This document shows positions 37,580 through 46,150 of a stretch of DNA of 64,000 bases, one piece after another. The DNA comes from Schlesneria sp. DSM 10557. Lineage in GTDB: Bacteria; Planctomycetota; Planctomycetia; Planctomycetales; Planctomycetaceae. Position 1 is the stretch's first letter. Each line of letters opens with the position of its first letter. The stretch spans positions 1,488,001 to 1,552,000 of the forward strand of contig NZ_CP124747.1 of NCBI RefSeq assembly GCF_041860085.1. Direction: 5' to 3'. Position numbers and translations under genes: made by a program. The notes beneath the pieces were generated by a model. It did not search any database, was not told the DNA's origin, and was given only the letters and a program-made list of their open reading frames with translations.

Positions 37580-37615
37580 AAAAAACACTGCTTGACCGGA
37601 ACAGTCAAGCAGTGT
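37580..37615 (-). terminator. Strong rho-independent terminator
   Basis: A perfect 12-bp stem (ACACTGCTTGAC at 37585-37596 with GTCAAGCAGTGT at 37604-37615) encloses the 7-nt loop CGGAACA. Read leftward it is followed by a run of Ts (37580-37584), so it should end the transcript of the propeller gene that stops at 37658. Read rightward it lies 95 bp after the DUF455 stop and may act there too, without a U-tract. Confidence 0.85.
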
Positions 37616-37657
37616 CATCGTTTCTGTCACGTCAAACGGTTGGGGAGGCCCGCCTGA

Positions 37658-38710
37658 TTACAGACCTGGCTCAAGTCGAACGAGCCCTCCGGTGGGCTTT
37701 TCGCCAGTGTTCTCACCCGTGCCGAAGACGGTGAGGTACAGTGTCCCCTCTTTGTCAAAGGCCAGGGCCGTTGGTCGATCAAGACTGACAATCTTCTTGG
37801 CAGTGACCGCTTCTTCGCCCACTTCCAGTTCGAACAGTCCGCCATTTCCCTTGATCTCTTCAGCCCAGGCAAAATCGGTGGCGTACAGTTTTCCCGTCTT
37901 GGGGCTGTAAGCCAGACCGGTGATGTCGTTCAGGCCTGTCGTCAACTTTTTGGTCAATTTGCCTTCTTTGTCGTAGAAGGTCAGCAGCGAATCACCGGGG
38001 ACGGTCATCTCGCCCATCTGACCCACGACCAGGCTTGAGCCATCGGGCGTAACGGTGATCGCAACGGGTGCGTCGACTTCGGTCGCTTCCTTCGTAGCGA
38101 TCGTGCCGGTCAATTCACCTGGCTTGCCGTCGACGATTTTTGCCGTGGCGATCCACCCCTTGGTGTCGTCACCGTTGGAGGTGACGTAGATCGTGTCATT
38201 CCAGACAACAGCGGCGTAATAGTTCCCTTCGCCCTTGTAGTTGATCTCAGGATTCCCTTTGATCGGACCAAGAGCAAATTCGGTCTCCGTGGCCTTACGT
38301 GGCTTGGCGGGAAGCTCGTCAGCGATCTTGTAGACACGGACCAGCTCTTCACCGTCCTGAAGGCCCCCATCCGGGACGATCAGTCGGTCAGTGCCCCACA
38401 ACGTCACCCCCAGAGGTCCGATATTGTATTTGGGTCCTTTGCCGTAGACGTCTGTGGGAAAGCCTTCGACTTCCAGATAGACCTTGCCGGGAGTCGACCG
38501 ATCCCAGCGGAAGACTCCTTGATTCGAGGTCACGAAGACATGCCCCGTCCCCGGATGGACGGTAACACCCGAGGGATTATTCAGGTGCTTCACCAAGAGT
38601 TTCGGAGTGGGCTCCGCTGGCTTCTCCGCCGCCTCTTGGGCGTACGACATCGGGGCGAACGCCAGAACCGCGAGTACCGCAGTTAACGGTTGAACAAACA
38701 ATCGACGCAT
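37658..38710 (-). CDS. Exported beta-propeller protein (SMP-30/NHL-like)
   Basis: A signal peptide (MRRLFVQPLTAVLAVLAF, cleavage after SYA) fits the ATG at 38710, which has GGAG six bases upstream; the frame is open to 38770. The mature part has repeated blade-like segments: PSGVTVHPGTGHVFVTSNQGVF, GPLGVTLWGTDRLIVPDGG, APVAITVTPDGSSLVVGQMG, ITGLAYSPKTGKLYATDFAW and PTALAFDKEGTLYLTVFGTG. These resemble NHL/SMP-30 gluconolactonase-type propellers. No catalytic metal ligands are obvious, so it may be a binding protein. It sits in the periplasm or outside. It is divergent from the PQQ-propeller gene. Confidence 0.82.
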   Translation of the reverse strand: MRRLFVQPLTAVLAVLAFAPMSYAQEAAEKPAEPTPKLLVKHLNNPSGVTVHPGTGHVFVTSNQGVFRWDRSTPGKVYLEVEGFPTDVYGKGPKYNIGPLGVTLWGTDRLIVPDGGLQDGEELVRVYKIADELPAKPRKATETEFALGPIKGNPEINYKGEGNYYAAVVWNDTIYVTSNGDDTKGWIATAKIVDGKPGELTGTIATKEATEVDAPVAITVTPDGSSLVVGQMGEMTVPGDSLLTFYDKEGKLTKKLTTGLNDITGLAYSPKTGKLYATDFAWAEEIKGNGGLFELEVGEEAVTAKKIVSLDRPTALAFDKEGTLYLTVFGTGENTGEKPTGGLVRLEPGL

Positions 38711-39218
38711 ACTCACTCCATTCATCCATACCACAGAAAGTTTCACCGCGCAACACCATCTATGAATCACTCAACCAGACCGGGAAATCGATCTGAAGAA
38801 GTCCACATAGGAAATGCATCCCTGCACTCGCCCTCGTTTGCGGAAGACGACTGCCACTCCCTCTGACGCCCCGCAAGGCTTCAGTGGAAACAAGCCGTGA
38901 CGCTGTTTCAATTACTTCATCAGCGTGGTGATCGTACTGGACCTTGACCCACGATTCAATTTTACAGCGGAATCTCTCTGCAGAGCACCGACTTTTCATT
39001 CCCCCAGTTTGACGACAGGGAAGGTCGCTGACACACTTAACACGCGGTCGATCGTGAAAGGCAGTCAAGACGATCTGGCATCGGCTCACACCACTGCTCG
39101 TCCGAATGACTATCTCACGGTTGGCATTCAACCTGGGATCGCTGCCTCCCCCGATTGCCCCCCCGCTCGTCACATTCCCCTGTAATTGGACCTGAAGAGA
39201 TTGATCGAGGCCCTGGAC
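38711..39218. other. Divergent intergenic region between two exported propeller genes
   Basis: About 500 bp with no supportable gene; the frames present lack ribosome sites or family residues. It should hold the promoters of both flanking genes, and no consensus element could be fixed. Confidence 0.4.
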
Positions 39219-40505
39219 ATGATTCGCCCTTTCGTACTGACATTTCTGTTTTCCATCTTGGCGGCGAGCCCTTTAGTGAGGGCTGGGGATTGGCCGAGTT
39301 GGCGAGGACCAACCGGAGACGGGATTTCGACCGAGAAGAATCTGCCCGTCGAGTGGAGCCCGACACAGAACGTTGCCTGGAAGCTTGAACTCCCTGGCCC
39401 CGCCGGTTCGACACCTGTCGTATGGGGCGATCGCATCTATCTGACATCAACGGCCGAAGACGGCAAACTGGTACTGATTGCCGTGTCACGCGATGGCAAA
39501 GAACTCTGGCGGCAGATGGTCGCCCAGGGAAACAAGGATGTTCGGGGTGACGAAGGAAACTCAGCCTCACCTTCACCGGTCACGGACGGTAAGCATGTCT
39601 GGACATTCTTCGCGAACGGCATCCTGGGTTGCTATACCGCAGACGGGAAGGAAGTCTGGAAATTCGACGTGCAGGACAGGTACGGAAAGCTGGAGATCGC
39701 CTTCGGCCTGACAGCCTCACCGGTGCTGCACGAGGGAGTGCTTTACCAGCAGTTGATCCACGGGGACGGCGATGCCGCCACACGGGAAGCCTGCGTCGTG
39801 GCTCTCGATGCCGCCACGGGAAAAGAAATCTGGAAAGTCGATCGTCCCAGTGACGCCCATTCCGAAAATGAATCGTCCTACGCCTCGGCAATCCTCTACA
39901 ATGATGGGAACGAAAAGTTCCTGCTGTCTCATGGGGCTGACTTTGTGGTCGCTCACGATCTCAAGGATGGGCATGAGCTCTGGCGATGCGGCGACTTGAA
40001 TAAGAAATCCAACTACGATCCCACGCTGCGGTTCGTGGCTTCCCCCGGAGTTGCAAAAGGACTGATCGTCGTCCCCAGCGCCAAAAAGGGGCCTGTCGTG
40101 GCTCTCAAGCCCAACGGCCGCGGAGATATCACCAAACAGAGCGAATTCCACTGGTGGTCCTCCGCAAGAACCCCCGATGTCCCCTCTCCATTGATCGTGG
40201 GTGATCTGGTCTACCTGTGCATGGAAAACGGTGACCTCGCCATCATGCGCGCCAAGACCGGCGAACAGCTCGACTACCAGCGCACCCACCGTCAACGCCA
40301 CCGCGCCTCACCCGTCTACGCCGATGGCAAGATCTATCTCACCGCCCGCGATGGCCAGGTGACCGTCGTCAAGGCCGCTGAAAAAGTCGAAATCCTCGCC
40401 GAAAACCAACTGGGCGAAGACATCTCCTCGTCCCCCGCCATCTCAAACGGAGTCATCTACATCCGCTCCTTTCAGCATCTTTGGGCCATTGCCCAAGGGA
40501 AGTAA
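39219..40505 (+). CDS. Exported PQQ-like beta-propeller protein
   Basis: The ATG at 39219 follows GAGG and begins a signal peptide (MIRPFVLTFLFSILAASPLV, then RAGDWPSWRGP). WPSWRGPTGDGIS at the mature N-terminus is the usual opening of planctomycete PQQ-binding-like propellers. Blades follow with the W-motif pattern: DGKELWRQMV, DGKEVWKFDV, TGKEIWKVDR and DGHELWRCGD. The fold matches BamB/quinoprotein-dehydrogenase-like repeats, but the protein is short and shows no dehydrogenase active site, so enzyme activity should not be assumed. The frame is open to a TTG at 39186. Confidence 0.88.
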   Translation: MIRPFVLTFLFSILAASPLVRAGDWPSWRGPTGDGISTEKNLPVEWSPTQNVAWKLELPGPAGSTPVVWGDRIYLTSTAEDGKLVLIAVSRDGKELWRQMVAQGNKDVRGDEGNSASPSPVTDGKHVWTFFANGILGCYTADGKEVWKFDVQDRYGKLEIAFGLTASPVLHEGVLYQQLIHGDGDAATREACVVALDAATGKEIWKVDRPSDAHSENESSYASAILYNDGNEKFLLSHGADFVVAHDLKDGHELWRCGDLNKKSNYDPTLRFVASPGVAKGLIVVPSAKKGPVVALKPNGRGDITKQSEFHWWSSARTPDVPSPLIVGDLVYLCMENGDLAIMRAKTGEQLDYQRTHRQRHRASPVYADGKIYLTARDGQVTVVKAAEKVEILAENQLGEDISSSPAISNGVIYIRSFQHLWAIAQGK

Positions 40506-40523
40506 AACCGCGAAGATCAACCT

Positions 40524-40545
40524 AGGCGTGCACCGCGGCACGCCT
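40524..40545 (+). terminator. Possible terminator of the PQQ-propeller gene
   Basis: An 8-bp stem, AGGCGTGC with GCACGCCT, around a 6-nt loop lies 18 bp after the stop at 40505. Only a short T-stretch (GGAATTTTGG) follows, so termination may be weak. It is the first of several hairpins in the gene-free stretch that follows. Confidence 0.4.
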
Positions 40546-41108
40546 GGAATTTTGGTGAGAAGATTGCAGTACGCCCAAGACGCCAGTCACAACGTGCCCA
40601 CAGCTGCGGTGGGCATCGTCGACAGCAACTCAATCCGCTCAGCTGAAGCAAAAATAGAAAGGGGTTGCAGTGTGGGGAAAGAATCGAACCCCACTGCGAC
40701 ACCCAATCATCAGTTCAAATATTTCGTTCCGAGATGTTACCGCTGCCGCGGTCCGAACGGCGCCACTCGAGTCTCGAAAGTGGCGGGGGGGCAGAAGGAA
40801 ACAAGCAATTCGAGTCGCCTGACAAGGGACCGCAAAGACGACCTCCAACAGGCTGTAGAAATCACAGGCAGTCAAAAAACGAGGTGGGCGTCCGAGCAGT
40901 CTCGAGCTCAGCGAGAGGCTGGTAGTGAACCAGCCCCCTGTTCTCTTTCTCAACCGGCAACGCGATCTGGATGACTCCCTCGCCAGACGAACGCTTGCTG
41001 AAATCGCCCCCAGCGGGATGAGTCCCGCTGCCCTGATCAAATTGCAAGCTGCCGTTAAGCGACCGCCAAAGTCGACGCTAAGCCCACCTACCCGACCGGG
41101 ATAAACCC

Positions 41109-41154
41109 GCTCTCCGCCGACCCTGCGTCGGCGGAAGCAACGACTGACCAGCTA
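41109..41154 (+). repeat. Hairpin repeat, copy A (forward)
   Basis: The copy begins GCTCTCCGCCGACC and ends CGACTGACCAGCTA. Its core forms an 8-bp hairpin, CCGCCGAC / GTCGGCGG, around CCTGC. It closely matches copy B, 27 bp further on, with most changes in the stem compensated. Confidence 0.75.
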
Positions 41155-41180
41155 AGGCCGGCAATCACCCCTACATTTAT

Positions 41181-41227
41181 GCTCTCCACCGACCCTGTGT
41201 CGGTTGGAAGCAGCGACTGAGCCGCTA
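41181..41227 (+). repeat. Hairpin repeat, copy B (forward)
   Basis: The copy begins GCTCTCCACCGACC and ends CGACTGAGCCGCTA. The stem CCACCGAC / GTCGGTTGG keeps pairing with one bulged base. It differs from copy A mainly within the stem. Confidence 0.75.
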
Positions 41228-41621
41228 TCGGGCCACCCCACACCTCGATCTCTGTGAGACGGGACTGTGGCCTGTGTCACTTTTCGTCGACGACCACAGG
41301 GAATGGACAGACAACCGGTTGCCCGAATTCAAACAGACGGCCGAGTCAGACGGGGTGAAATTTTCCGAAACCCGAACATGTCCTGTCGGAGCCTGGCAGA
41401 GGATCCTCTCGACGCAGCCCGAGGTGGCACTACCTGAGATCGAATGGTCCGGGTACAGAACCCGAGCAGGTTCGTAGCGCGTTGAGCCAAGTTCAACGGG
41501 AGTTCCCTCAGGTGGATCTTTGCACTGACCGGGGAGGGCGTTTGGGACATCGCTCGACAACATGTAACTGGTCATGGCGCAGGCCGAACGATGGAAACAA
41601 CGTGCGCAAGCAGCTCCGTCT

Positions 41622-41670
41622 CAGCAGCTCAGTCGTGGCTTCCGACGGACGAGGGGGGTCGGTGGAGAGC
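41622..41670 (-). repeat. Hairpin repeat, copy C (inverted)
   Basis: On the plus strand it reads CAGCTCAGTCGTGGCTTCC then GGTCGGTGGAGAGC, the reverse complement of copies A and B with a more diverged centre. Together with copy D it forms an inverted pair relative to A and B, about 400 bp away. Confidence 0.65.
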
Positions 41671-41698
41671 TCTTTTGTGGGCATTCGGGCGCCGTCTT

Positions 41699-41745
41699 TA
41701 GCGGCTCAGTCGTGGCTTCCGGTCGACTCGGCGTCGGTGGAGAGC
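41699..41745 (-). repeat. Hairpin repeat, copy D (inverted)
   Basis: On the plus strand it reads TAGCGGCTCAGTCGTGGC then GTCGGTGGAGAGC. It shares CTCAGTCGTGGCTTCC with copy C and is the reverse complement of the A/B type. The spacing from C (about 28 bp) mirrors that between A and B (27 bp). Confidence 0.68.
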
Positions 41746-42382
41746 GGCTCTGCTGGGGGGGTGACAGTTCGAAAGAATCGCCTGCCTTCGTTTCTGCGAT
41801 ATCGTCCACACCTGCCTTTCACGGGCAGGGTCGAGTCCAAACGTTTGGATGTTTGGGCTCGCTGTGCGGCAGTTTATTGCTGACACTGCTTACTATTGAA
41901 AAGTAAGAATTATTGGAACGCCAGCGTTGATCAGGTCAGGAGGGTGAGCAACGTGACCTGATTACAGCGCGTTGTTGTTCACCGCGCGGTGTCAGAATCA
42001 TCAACGAGTTGCGGTTTGCTTAACTATCTCGGTCACGGTGGCCGGTGGGAATAAGATCGTGATTCGACTCGTCCTGACGAAACTGAGGCTCGGCTGATGG
42101 TCAGGTTATGGCGTGAACTGATCGTGCGGAGGGGAAAGGTCAGGACCTTGAGCAGTCACGCAAGACTGGGAACGGCGTATCGGGCGATCAATGTCGCGGT
42201 GATGACGATAGTCGGTGACCGGTCGAGCTCGAAAGAGACTATTGCGTGTAACGGGCGGAGACGAGGGTTTCTTCTCACGCACGGATCGAGTTGTGATTTA
42301 ACTTCCGCCACCGTGTTCACAGAGGAGATCAGCGGCGAGACGCCACTGCTCCGATTTCGATTTCTTGATTTTTGTGACGGGC

Positions 42383-42478
42383 TGGCCAACTGGCCAAAGT
42401 TTGGCCAGTCGGTGGCCAGTCCCATGTTTTGCAGCAATCACAGGTTAAGTTGTTTTACGTGACTGGCCCGGCTGGCCA
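42383..42478. repeat. Array of TGGCCA palindromes
   Basis: TGGCCA occurs at 42383, 42391, 42402, 42413 and 42473, with a related TGGCCC at 42464. The first four starts are 8, 11 and 11 bp apart, near one helical turn. Such spacing suits a protein-binding array, but no regulator can be named. It lies about 220 bp beyond the 3' end of pabA. Confidence 0.45.
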
Positions 42479-42694
42479 GGGGTACCCTAATCGCAATGCG
42501 ACCGTTTTGCCGGCGCAGACAATATTGAGTTAGGGCACACGGATAGAACGTCATTCTGAGTGCCTCAGTCTGATACTGATGATTTGCCGTTATTTGACAA
42601 TTCGGAACAGGTCGGACCACCTTCCTCGCATGAGGAGGTGTTCGCGAAAAGCAGACGAGCAACAACAGGGGCCATCAAAAGATTACCGCCGACG

Positions 42695-43348
42695 TCACCA
42701 CGAGACAACGGGGACTTTGGGCTCTTCTGCTTCGGCCGAGATCTCTTGCCAGTTGGTGGCTGAGGAAACGGTGGAGGGGAGGGCGGAGAGACGGAGGAAA
42801 TTGGCCAGAAGCTGGTGACCAGACTGGGTGAGTACGGATTCCGGGTGGAACTGGACGCCATAGAGAGGGCGTGTCTCGTGCTGCAGGGCCATCGGGATCC
42901 CCTCCTCGGTGCGGGCGGTGACTCGCAGCGAGGAAGGCAGGGTTTGCTCATCAACGATCAGCGAGTGGTATCGTGCAACTCTTAACGGTTGCGGCAAGTC
43001 CTGAAACAGGTCTTCGCCCGTATGCTGAATCAATGACGTACGACCGTGGACCGGTTTGGGAGCCCGGATGACGTCACCGCCGAGTGCTGCGGCAATGGCC
43101 TGATGGCCTAAGCAGACGCCTAGCATGGGGATGGCGTGGCTCAACTCACGGATGAGGGGAATTGAGACACCCGCTTCATGGGGTGTGCAGGGGCCGGGAG
43201 AAATGATGATGGCACGAGGGGCCAGTTCCGCGACTCCTTCCACGGTAATGGCGTCATTGCGGACAACGCGGGTTTCGCACCCTAACTCGACCAGGTACCG
43301 CGCCAGGTTGTAGACGAAGCTGTCATAATTATCGATCAGAAGTAACAT
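42695..43348 (-). CDS. pabA: Aminodeoxychorismate/anthranilate synthase glutamine amidotransferase subunit
   Basis: The protein opens with MLLLIDNYDSFVYNLARYL and shows the class I glutamine amidotransferase triad: Cys in LGVCLGHQAIA, with His and Glu in YGVQFHPESVLT. ISPGPCTPHEAG is the conserved glutamine-site loop. At 217 residues it is somewhat longer than usual because of a C-terminal tail. It releases ammonia from glutamine for its synthase partner. It begins 16 bp after the pabB stop, so the two are co-transcribed. TrpG and PabA cannot be separated by sequence alone; I name it PabA because the partner looks like PabB. It may serve both pathways. Confidence 0.88.
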   Translation of the reverse strand: MLLLIDNYDSFVYNLARYLVELGCETRVVRNDAITVEGVAELAPRAIIISPGPCTPHEAGVSIPLIRELSHAIPMLGVCLGHQAIAAALGGDVIRAPKPVHGRTSLIQHTGEDLFQDLPQPLRVARYHSLIVDEQTLPSSLRVTARTEEGIPMALQHETRPLYGVQFHPESVLTQSGHQLLANFLRLSALPSTVSSATNWQEISAEAEEPKVPVVSW

Positions 43349-43364
43349 CAGGTGTTGCCAGCAA

Positions 43365-44771
43365 TCAAAGGGCCTTCAGCATCCCTGCCGCTTTCGTCAA
43401 CGTCTCTTCGTACTCCGCTTTGGAGTCCGACTGAGCGACGATGCCTCCTCCGACGTTACATTGTAGCCAGCCATGCCGCTGCACGTACGAGCGAATCAGG
43501 AGATTGCTGTCCGCCTGCCCATCGGCCCCCACGTAGAACAGGCTGCCGCAGTAGGGGCCTCGCACGGTCGGTTCCAGTTCTGCAATAATCTCCATGGCCC
43601 GGACTTTCGGAGCTCCGGTAATCGAACCGCCCGGAAAAGTCGCTTGAAACAGATCCCAGATCGATAGTTCTGGTTTGAGCTGGCCTGTGACAGCAGAAAC
43701 CAGATGCTGAACGGTTTCGTATGTTTCGACCGTGCAAAGCTGTGGGACACGGACTGTCGACGGCAGGCAGACTCGGGACAGGTCGTTCCGTAACAAATCG
43801 ACGATCATCACATTCTCGGCTTGGTCCTTTTCACTCTGTCGTAGCTCGTCACGAGTAAACAGATCGGCCTCGGGGCCCCGTTTCCTTTGACGAGTTCCCT
43901 TAATCGGACGCGTTTCCACCTCGCCATCCTGAACCCAGAGAAACCGTTCGGGGGAGGCGCTGACGATGGCCCAGTCATTCCAGACCATCAAACCGGCAAA
44001 GGGTGCCGGATTGACAGACCGCAGCCGCCGATAGAGCGACACAGGCCCACACGGTGCCGGTGCCAGCAGCCTTTGCGACAGGTTCGCCTGGAAGATGTCG
44101 CCCGCCTGGATGTACTCGATCACTCGCTCAACCGCCCGCAGGTAGCCCTCACGCGTGAAGGTACTCGACACATGCGGCACGGAGGGAAGGGGAAACTGGT
44201 CCGCCAGTTCGAGCTTCCGCGGAAAAGGAGATGTCTCGTCTGGGCGGGCGCGGCCTGCTGCCAGTGCAGCCTGAACATTGCGTATCCGGTCAGCGGCACG
44301 AAAAGCACGGCGGTCCGGCTCCCGCTCCGGCCACCCCTGCGAGACGAGCCAGACTTTGTGTAGTTCATGATCCCAGGCGATCACCCAGTCATAAAGTCCC
44401 ACCGCCAGGACCGGCAGATTGAATTCGTTGAAGGTGGGTGTCGGAATTCGCTCCCAGGATTGCCCCAGTTCATACCCCAGCAGACCGGCGATCCCCCCTT
44501 GAAAAGGGGGGAGGCCCGCAACCCGCGCGGTTGGTAATTCCTTCCACGCTGCGCGGACTTGTTCGAAAGGATCGATTCCGTAGCGGGAACGATCAAGCTC
44601 CCAGCGGGTGATCGGATCCGCCATCAGGAAGGTGTAGCGACCGACCCCCCTCCGTTGAAGAGCGCTTTCAAACAGCAGCAGATTCGGCCAGTCTGCAAGG
44701 GCCTCTACTGCTGACATCACGTCAGTAGATGGAGAAAGCTCTTCGACGAGGGGAAACGTGATCGCGGTCAT
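43365..44771 (-). CDS. pabB: Aminodeoxychorismate synthase component I
   Basis: This chorismate-binding enzyme shows FQGGIAGLLGYE in the N-terminal half, and GDIFQANLSQRL, RPIKGTRQRKRG and FPGGSITGAPKVRAMEII in the catalytic half. The PIKGT motif, with a Lys where anthranilate synthases have Ala, is the accepted marker of PabB over TrpE. It makes 4-amino-4-deoxychorismate from chorismate, for folate. I use the ATG at 44771 (MTAITFPLVEEL); an ATG at 44798 is possible. No pabC lyase is seen beside it. Confidence 0.9.
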   Translation of the reverse strand: MTAITFPLVEELSPSTDVMSAVEALADWPNLLLFESALQRRGVGRYTFLMADPITRWELDRSRYGIDPFEQVRAAWKELPTARVAGLPPFQGGIAGLLGYELGQSWERIPTPTFNEFNLPVLAVGLYDWVIAWDHELHKVWLVSQGWPEREPDRRAFRAADRIRNVQAALAAGRARPDETSPFPRKLELADQFPLPSVPHVSSTFTREGYLRAVERVIEYIQAGDIFQANLSQRLLAPAPCGPVSLYRRLRSVNPAPFAGLMVWNDWAIVSASPERFLWVQDGEVETRPIKGTRQRKRGPEADLFTRDELRQSEKDQAENVMIVDLLRNDLSRVCLPSTVRVPQLCTVETYETVQHLVSAVTGQLKPELSIWDLFQATFPGGSITGAPKVRAMEIIAELEPTVRGPYCGSLFYVGADGQADSNLLIRSYVQRHGWLQCNVGGGIVAQSDSKAEYEETLTKAAGMLKAL

Positions 44772-44840
44772 GCGTGCTCTCGCACTCCCAGAGGGCATCC
44801 ATGCATCTGCACTCTCGGGTCGCAGTACTGGAAACGTCGA

Positions 44841-46091
44841 TTACTTATGCTCTGCCATGGCGGGCGTCTTAAGAGCCTCTTCGACGAGTGCGAGGGTCTC
44901 ATCGAGTTCTGGCCGAAAGAGATCACCAATCAGCAGGTCTGTGATATCCCCCTTGCGATTAGGGTGTTTGGCAACGAATCTGCCGAAGCTGAAACCGGCG
45001 TAGTAAGCGTTGACCAGTGATCGCATCCGCTGCATACCTCGGACATAATCGGGTTCCCAGGCTCCCAGTTGAGCCGCCGACGTATCCCCCTTGGCCAATC
45101 CCTCACAAACGGCATCAGCGGCGAGTTCACCTGACTTCAGTGCCAGGAGCACACCGGAAGAGTAAAGCGGATCAAGGAAGCCGAAGGCATCGCCGACGAG
45201 GACCCAGCCATCTCCGGCGGCACGGCGGGAGCGATAGGAATATTCCTTCGCAGCCCGATAAGGGGCGACACGCTTTCCAAGACTGATTCGTTGCTTCACC
45301 GCCGGACATTTTTCGACTTCCGCGTGATAGATGGCCTCGAAATCTTTGGTATCGCGATTCTTAAACAGGTAGTTATGGTCAGCGACGACACCGACACTGA
45401 TGATGTTGTCATGCAGCGGGATGTACCAGAACCATCCTGTTTTTCCCTGAACCTGCAGTACGACCGTCGCCCCCTCGTCCCGTCCCGTGTCTCGCTGAGC
45501 ACCTTCCCAATACGTCCAGACGGCCGCCTTCTTCAGTTCCTGATCCCATTCTCGCAGACCGAGCTTACCCATAATCAACGAACTTTGACCGCTTGCATCC
45601 ACAATCACGTCAGCTCGCTCGATCCGCTCTTCGCCACCGGCTTCGTCTTTCACGCGCACACCGACGGCTCGTTCGCCCTCGAAGAGGACTTCGAGAACTC
45701 GCACACCTTGCTGCACATCGACGCCGTGGTCGGCGGCGTTCTGGAGCATCATCTGGTCGAACTCACTACGCCGGACTTGCCACGTCTGGGACGACTCATG
45801 CGGCTTGTGGTCGAGAAAATAGAAAGGCTCCGACAGTCGACCACTGGCGCCGACGAACTGCACGCTGTACTTTCGGATGAACTCGCTACTCTTCATTTTA
45901 TCCAGCATATTGAGTCGTTTGAGGACCCAATACGTTTGCGGAATCAGCGATTCACCAATGTGGAACCGCGGAAACTGCTCTCGCTCCAGCAGCCGAACTT
46001 TGTGACCACGCTGAGCGATCAAAGTCGCTGCTGTCGAGCCGGAGGGGCCGCCACCAATCACGATCACGCGAGGCTCAGTCGAATTCACCAT
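44841..46091 (-). CDS. FAD-dependent oxidoreductase with flavin-dependent halogenase motifs
   Basis: From the ATG at 46091 the protein has 416 residues. IVIGGGPSG (residues 11-18) is the FAD GXGXXG motif and HIGESLIP (44-51) is shared by the halogenase/geranylgeranyl-reductase superfamily. WFWYIP (219-224) matches WXWXIP, and FLDPLYSSG (304-312) matches FXXPXXSXG; both mark flavin-dependent halogenases. VLVGDAFG is the second FAD contact. A Lys-rich segment, DKMKSSEFIRKY, lies where the catalytic Lys is expected, though which residue serves is not certain. A MarR regulator gene lies directly upstream. Halogenation is inferred; a plain hydroxylase or reductase is possible. The frame is open to a TTG at 46115. 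Confidence 0.85.
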   Translation of the reverse strand: MVNSTEPRVIVIGGGPSGSTAATLIAQRGHKVRLLEREQFPRFHIGESLIPQTYWVLKRLNMLDKMKSSEFIRKYSVQFVGASGRLSEPFYFLDHKPHESSQTWQVRRSEFDQMMLQNAADHGVDVQQGVRVLEVLFEGERAVGVRVKDEAGGEERIERADVIVDASGQSSLIMGKLGLREWDQELKKAAVWTYWEGAQRDTGRDEGATVVLQVQGKTGWFWYIPLHDNIISVGVVADHNYLFKNRDTKDFEAIYHAEVEKCPAVKQRISLGKRVAPYRAAKEYSYRSRRAAGDGWVLVGDAFGFLDPLYSSGVLLALKSGELAADAVCEGLAKGDTSAAQLGAWEPDYVRGMQRMRSLVNAYYAGFSFGRFVAKHPNRKGDITDLLIGDLFRPELDETLALVEEALKTPAMAEHK

Positions 46092-46150
46092 GGCTACGGT
46101 TGCTCCACTAAACAAGGAAATTTATGGACAAGAGAGGATTGATGAAAGAA

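Larger units (their letters stand above)
40546..42694. other. Gene-free, hairpin-rich stretch of about 2.1 kb
   Basis: No frame here has a family signature or a good ribosome site. Structure is plentiful: TGCCCAC/GTGGGCA (40595-40615), a GCAGTG...CACTGC hairpin with a 2-nt bulge near 40666-40705, CAGCGGG/CCCGCTG (41011-41030), four copies of a 46-48-bp repeat between 41109 and 41745, and a TGGCCA array near 42383-42478. It lies between convergent transcription units (the PQQ gene and pabAB). Decayed mobile DNA or a non-coding RNA locus are possible; I see no transposase remnant. Confidence 0.6.

Noticed and set aside
40670-40705. A tRNA-like T-arm (GGTTCGATT) on the minus strand
   Set aside because: The flanking bases do not pair as a T-stem, and no anticodon arm or acceptor stem could be drawn. 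The bases are better explained by a bulged GCAGTG/CACTGC hairpin.
41274-41906. Several rightward frames in the gene-free stretch, checked for a transposase or integrase remnant
   Set aside because: None shows DDE, HUH or tyrosine-recombinase residues, and all have low-complexity composition caused by the repeats.
44493-44511. A perfect 8-bp hairpin (CCCCCCTT/AAGGGGGG) that looked like a terminator or mobile-element scar
   Set aside because: It lies inside pabB and encodes the conserved PPFQGGIAGLLGY segment, so the pairing follows from the conserved peptide.
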